Shown here: in pieces, positions 63,643 to 64,000 of the stretch
Position numbering within the stretch: position 1 is the stretch's first letter
Layout of the letters: the number at the start of each line of letters is the position of its first letter
DNA from: Eudorina sp. 2006-703-Eu-15
Lineage: Eukaryota > Chlorophyta > Chlorophyceae > Chlamydomonadales > Volvocaceae
Assembly: GCA_003117195.1 (NCBI GenBank)
Contig: BDSI01000079.1
Span: 260,093 to 324,092 of the forward strand
Direction of reading: 5' to 3'
DNA: 64,000 bases
Translations under genes and position numbers: made by a program
The notes under the pieces: generated by a model
Seen by the model: the letters and a program-made list of their open reading frames with translations, nothing else
What the model was told of the DNA's origin: nothing
The model's database searches: none

Positions 63643-64000
63643 CTGCGCCATCAGCCGGGGTCACAGGGATGTCACCTTACTTTTTATTGTGGAGAACCAG
63701 ATTCCCGTCGTGCAGAAGCCAAGAGATGTGGCTCTCACGAACCGACGGCACGAAAGCCCAAAGGCAATGCTCTGGTTTCCTGTCGAGCATTGCTTGGCAG
63801 TTGCCAAGCGCGGAGAATCACCCAAAACACATCGGTTACAATGCCGCAAGGGCCCTACTACGATGCTGCATAGCAATGACGATGCCCGAATCCTTACACT
63901 CGTTGCACCCACTATCGGAGTGGTGCATCGACACGAGTGTATACAATGCGCAGTTGACGGTTGAAATATTGGGCCAGGCGGTTAGGCGGTCTGAGTACTT

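Noticed and set aside
63103..63873. 256-codon plus-strand open frame
   Set aside because: Antisense shadow of the AEC transporter exons, whose membrane-segment motifs are on the minus strand.

Overview
The window looks like nuclear DNA of a volvocine green alga (Chlamydomonas/Gonium/Volvox relatives). The reasons are GC-rich, intron-dense genes with GTGAGT/GCAG splice sites, a Pro/Ser-Pro-rich extracellular-matrix type protein, very long CA microsatellites, Ala/Gly/Gln homopolymer-rich coding sequence and TGTAA-type poly(A) candidates. The species cannot be fixed from sequence alone.

Layout: (1) 1-3.2 kb has one plausible plus-strand exon (1714-2599) and a 39-bp repeat cluster. (2) 3.2-51.7 kb is dominated by a tandem array of a ~3.8-kb unit. 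The array is flanked on both sides by the same ~354-bp satellite in the same orientation (3167-3820 and 50196-51692). The unit carries a three-exon minus-strand gene for a secreted ~282-residue protein with a C-terminal ricin-B-type (beta-trefoil) lectin domain; there is no ricin A-chain. Nine gene copies are present. Copies 1-4 read open end to end. Copies 5-9 carry frameshifting indels in this sequence, two of them sharing the same lesion. Each copy is followed just after its stop by an (ATGG)n tract and a (TG)n tract of strongly varying length. (3) After copy 1 the array is broken by an 11.5-kb foreign segment (8089-19586) that replaces about 1.0 kb of a unit. It holds a large multi-exon minus-strand gene for a Pro-rich, single-pass membrane protein (8291-16578) with at least two apparent frameshifts and no kinase or other cytoplasmic domain. 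It also holds a decayed retroelement-like coding remnant and a small DUF1640-like ORF. (4) 51.7-64 kb is ordinary, more AT-rich sequence. It contains a well-resolved 11-exon minus-strand MNN-type (GT71-like) glycosyltransferase gene (53282-60406, first exon not found), a broken fragment of a tRNA pseudouridine synthase, and the 3' end of an auxin-efflux-carrier (AEC) family transporter gene running off the right edge.

Mobile elements resolved to the base: a 508-bp hAT-like MITE in array unit D (15-bp perfect TIRs, 8-bp target duplication) and a 214-bp Tourist/Harbinger-like MITE in a glycosyltransferase intron (16-bp TIRs, TAA duplication). A dispersed repeat with a conserved terminus lies in every array unit and also at 52.6 and 58.0 kb.

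The most unusual feature is the lectin array as a whole: a head-to-tail expansion embedded in a satellite, with a gradient from intact to broken copies, hypervariable 3' microsatellites, and a foreign block dropped into it. Several frameshifts fall in short homopolymers, so base-calling or assembly error is an alternative that reads or transcripts would settle.
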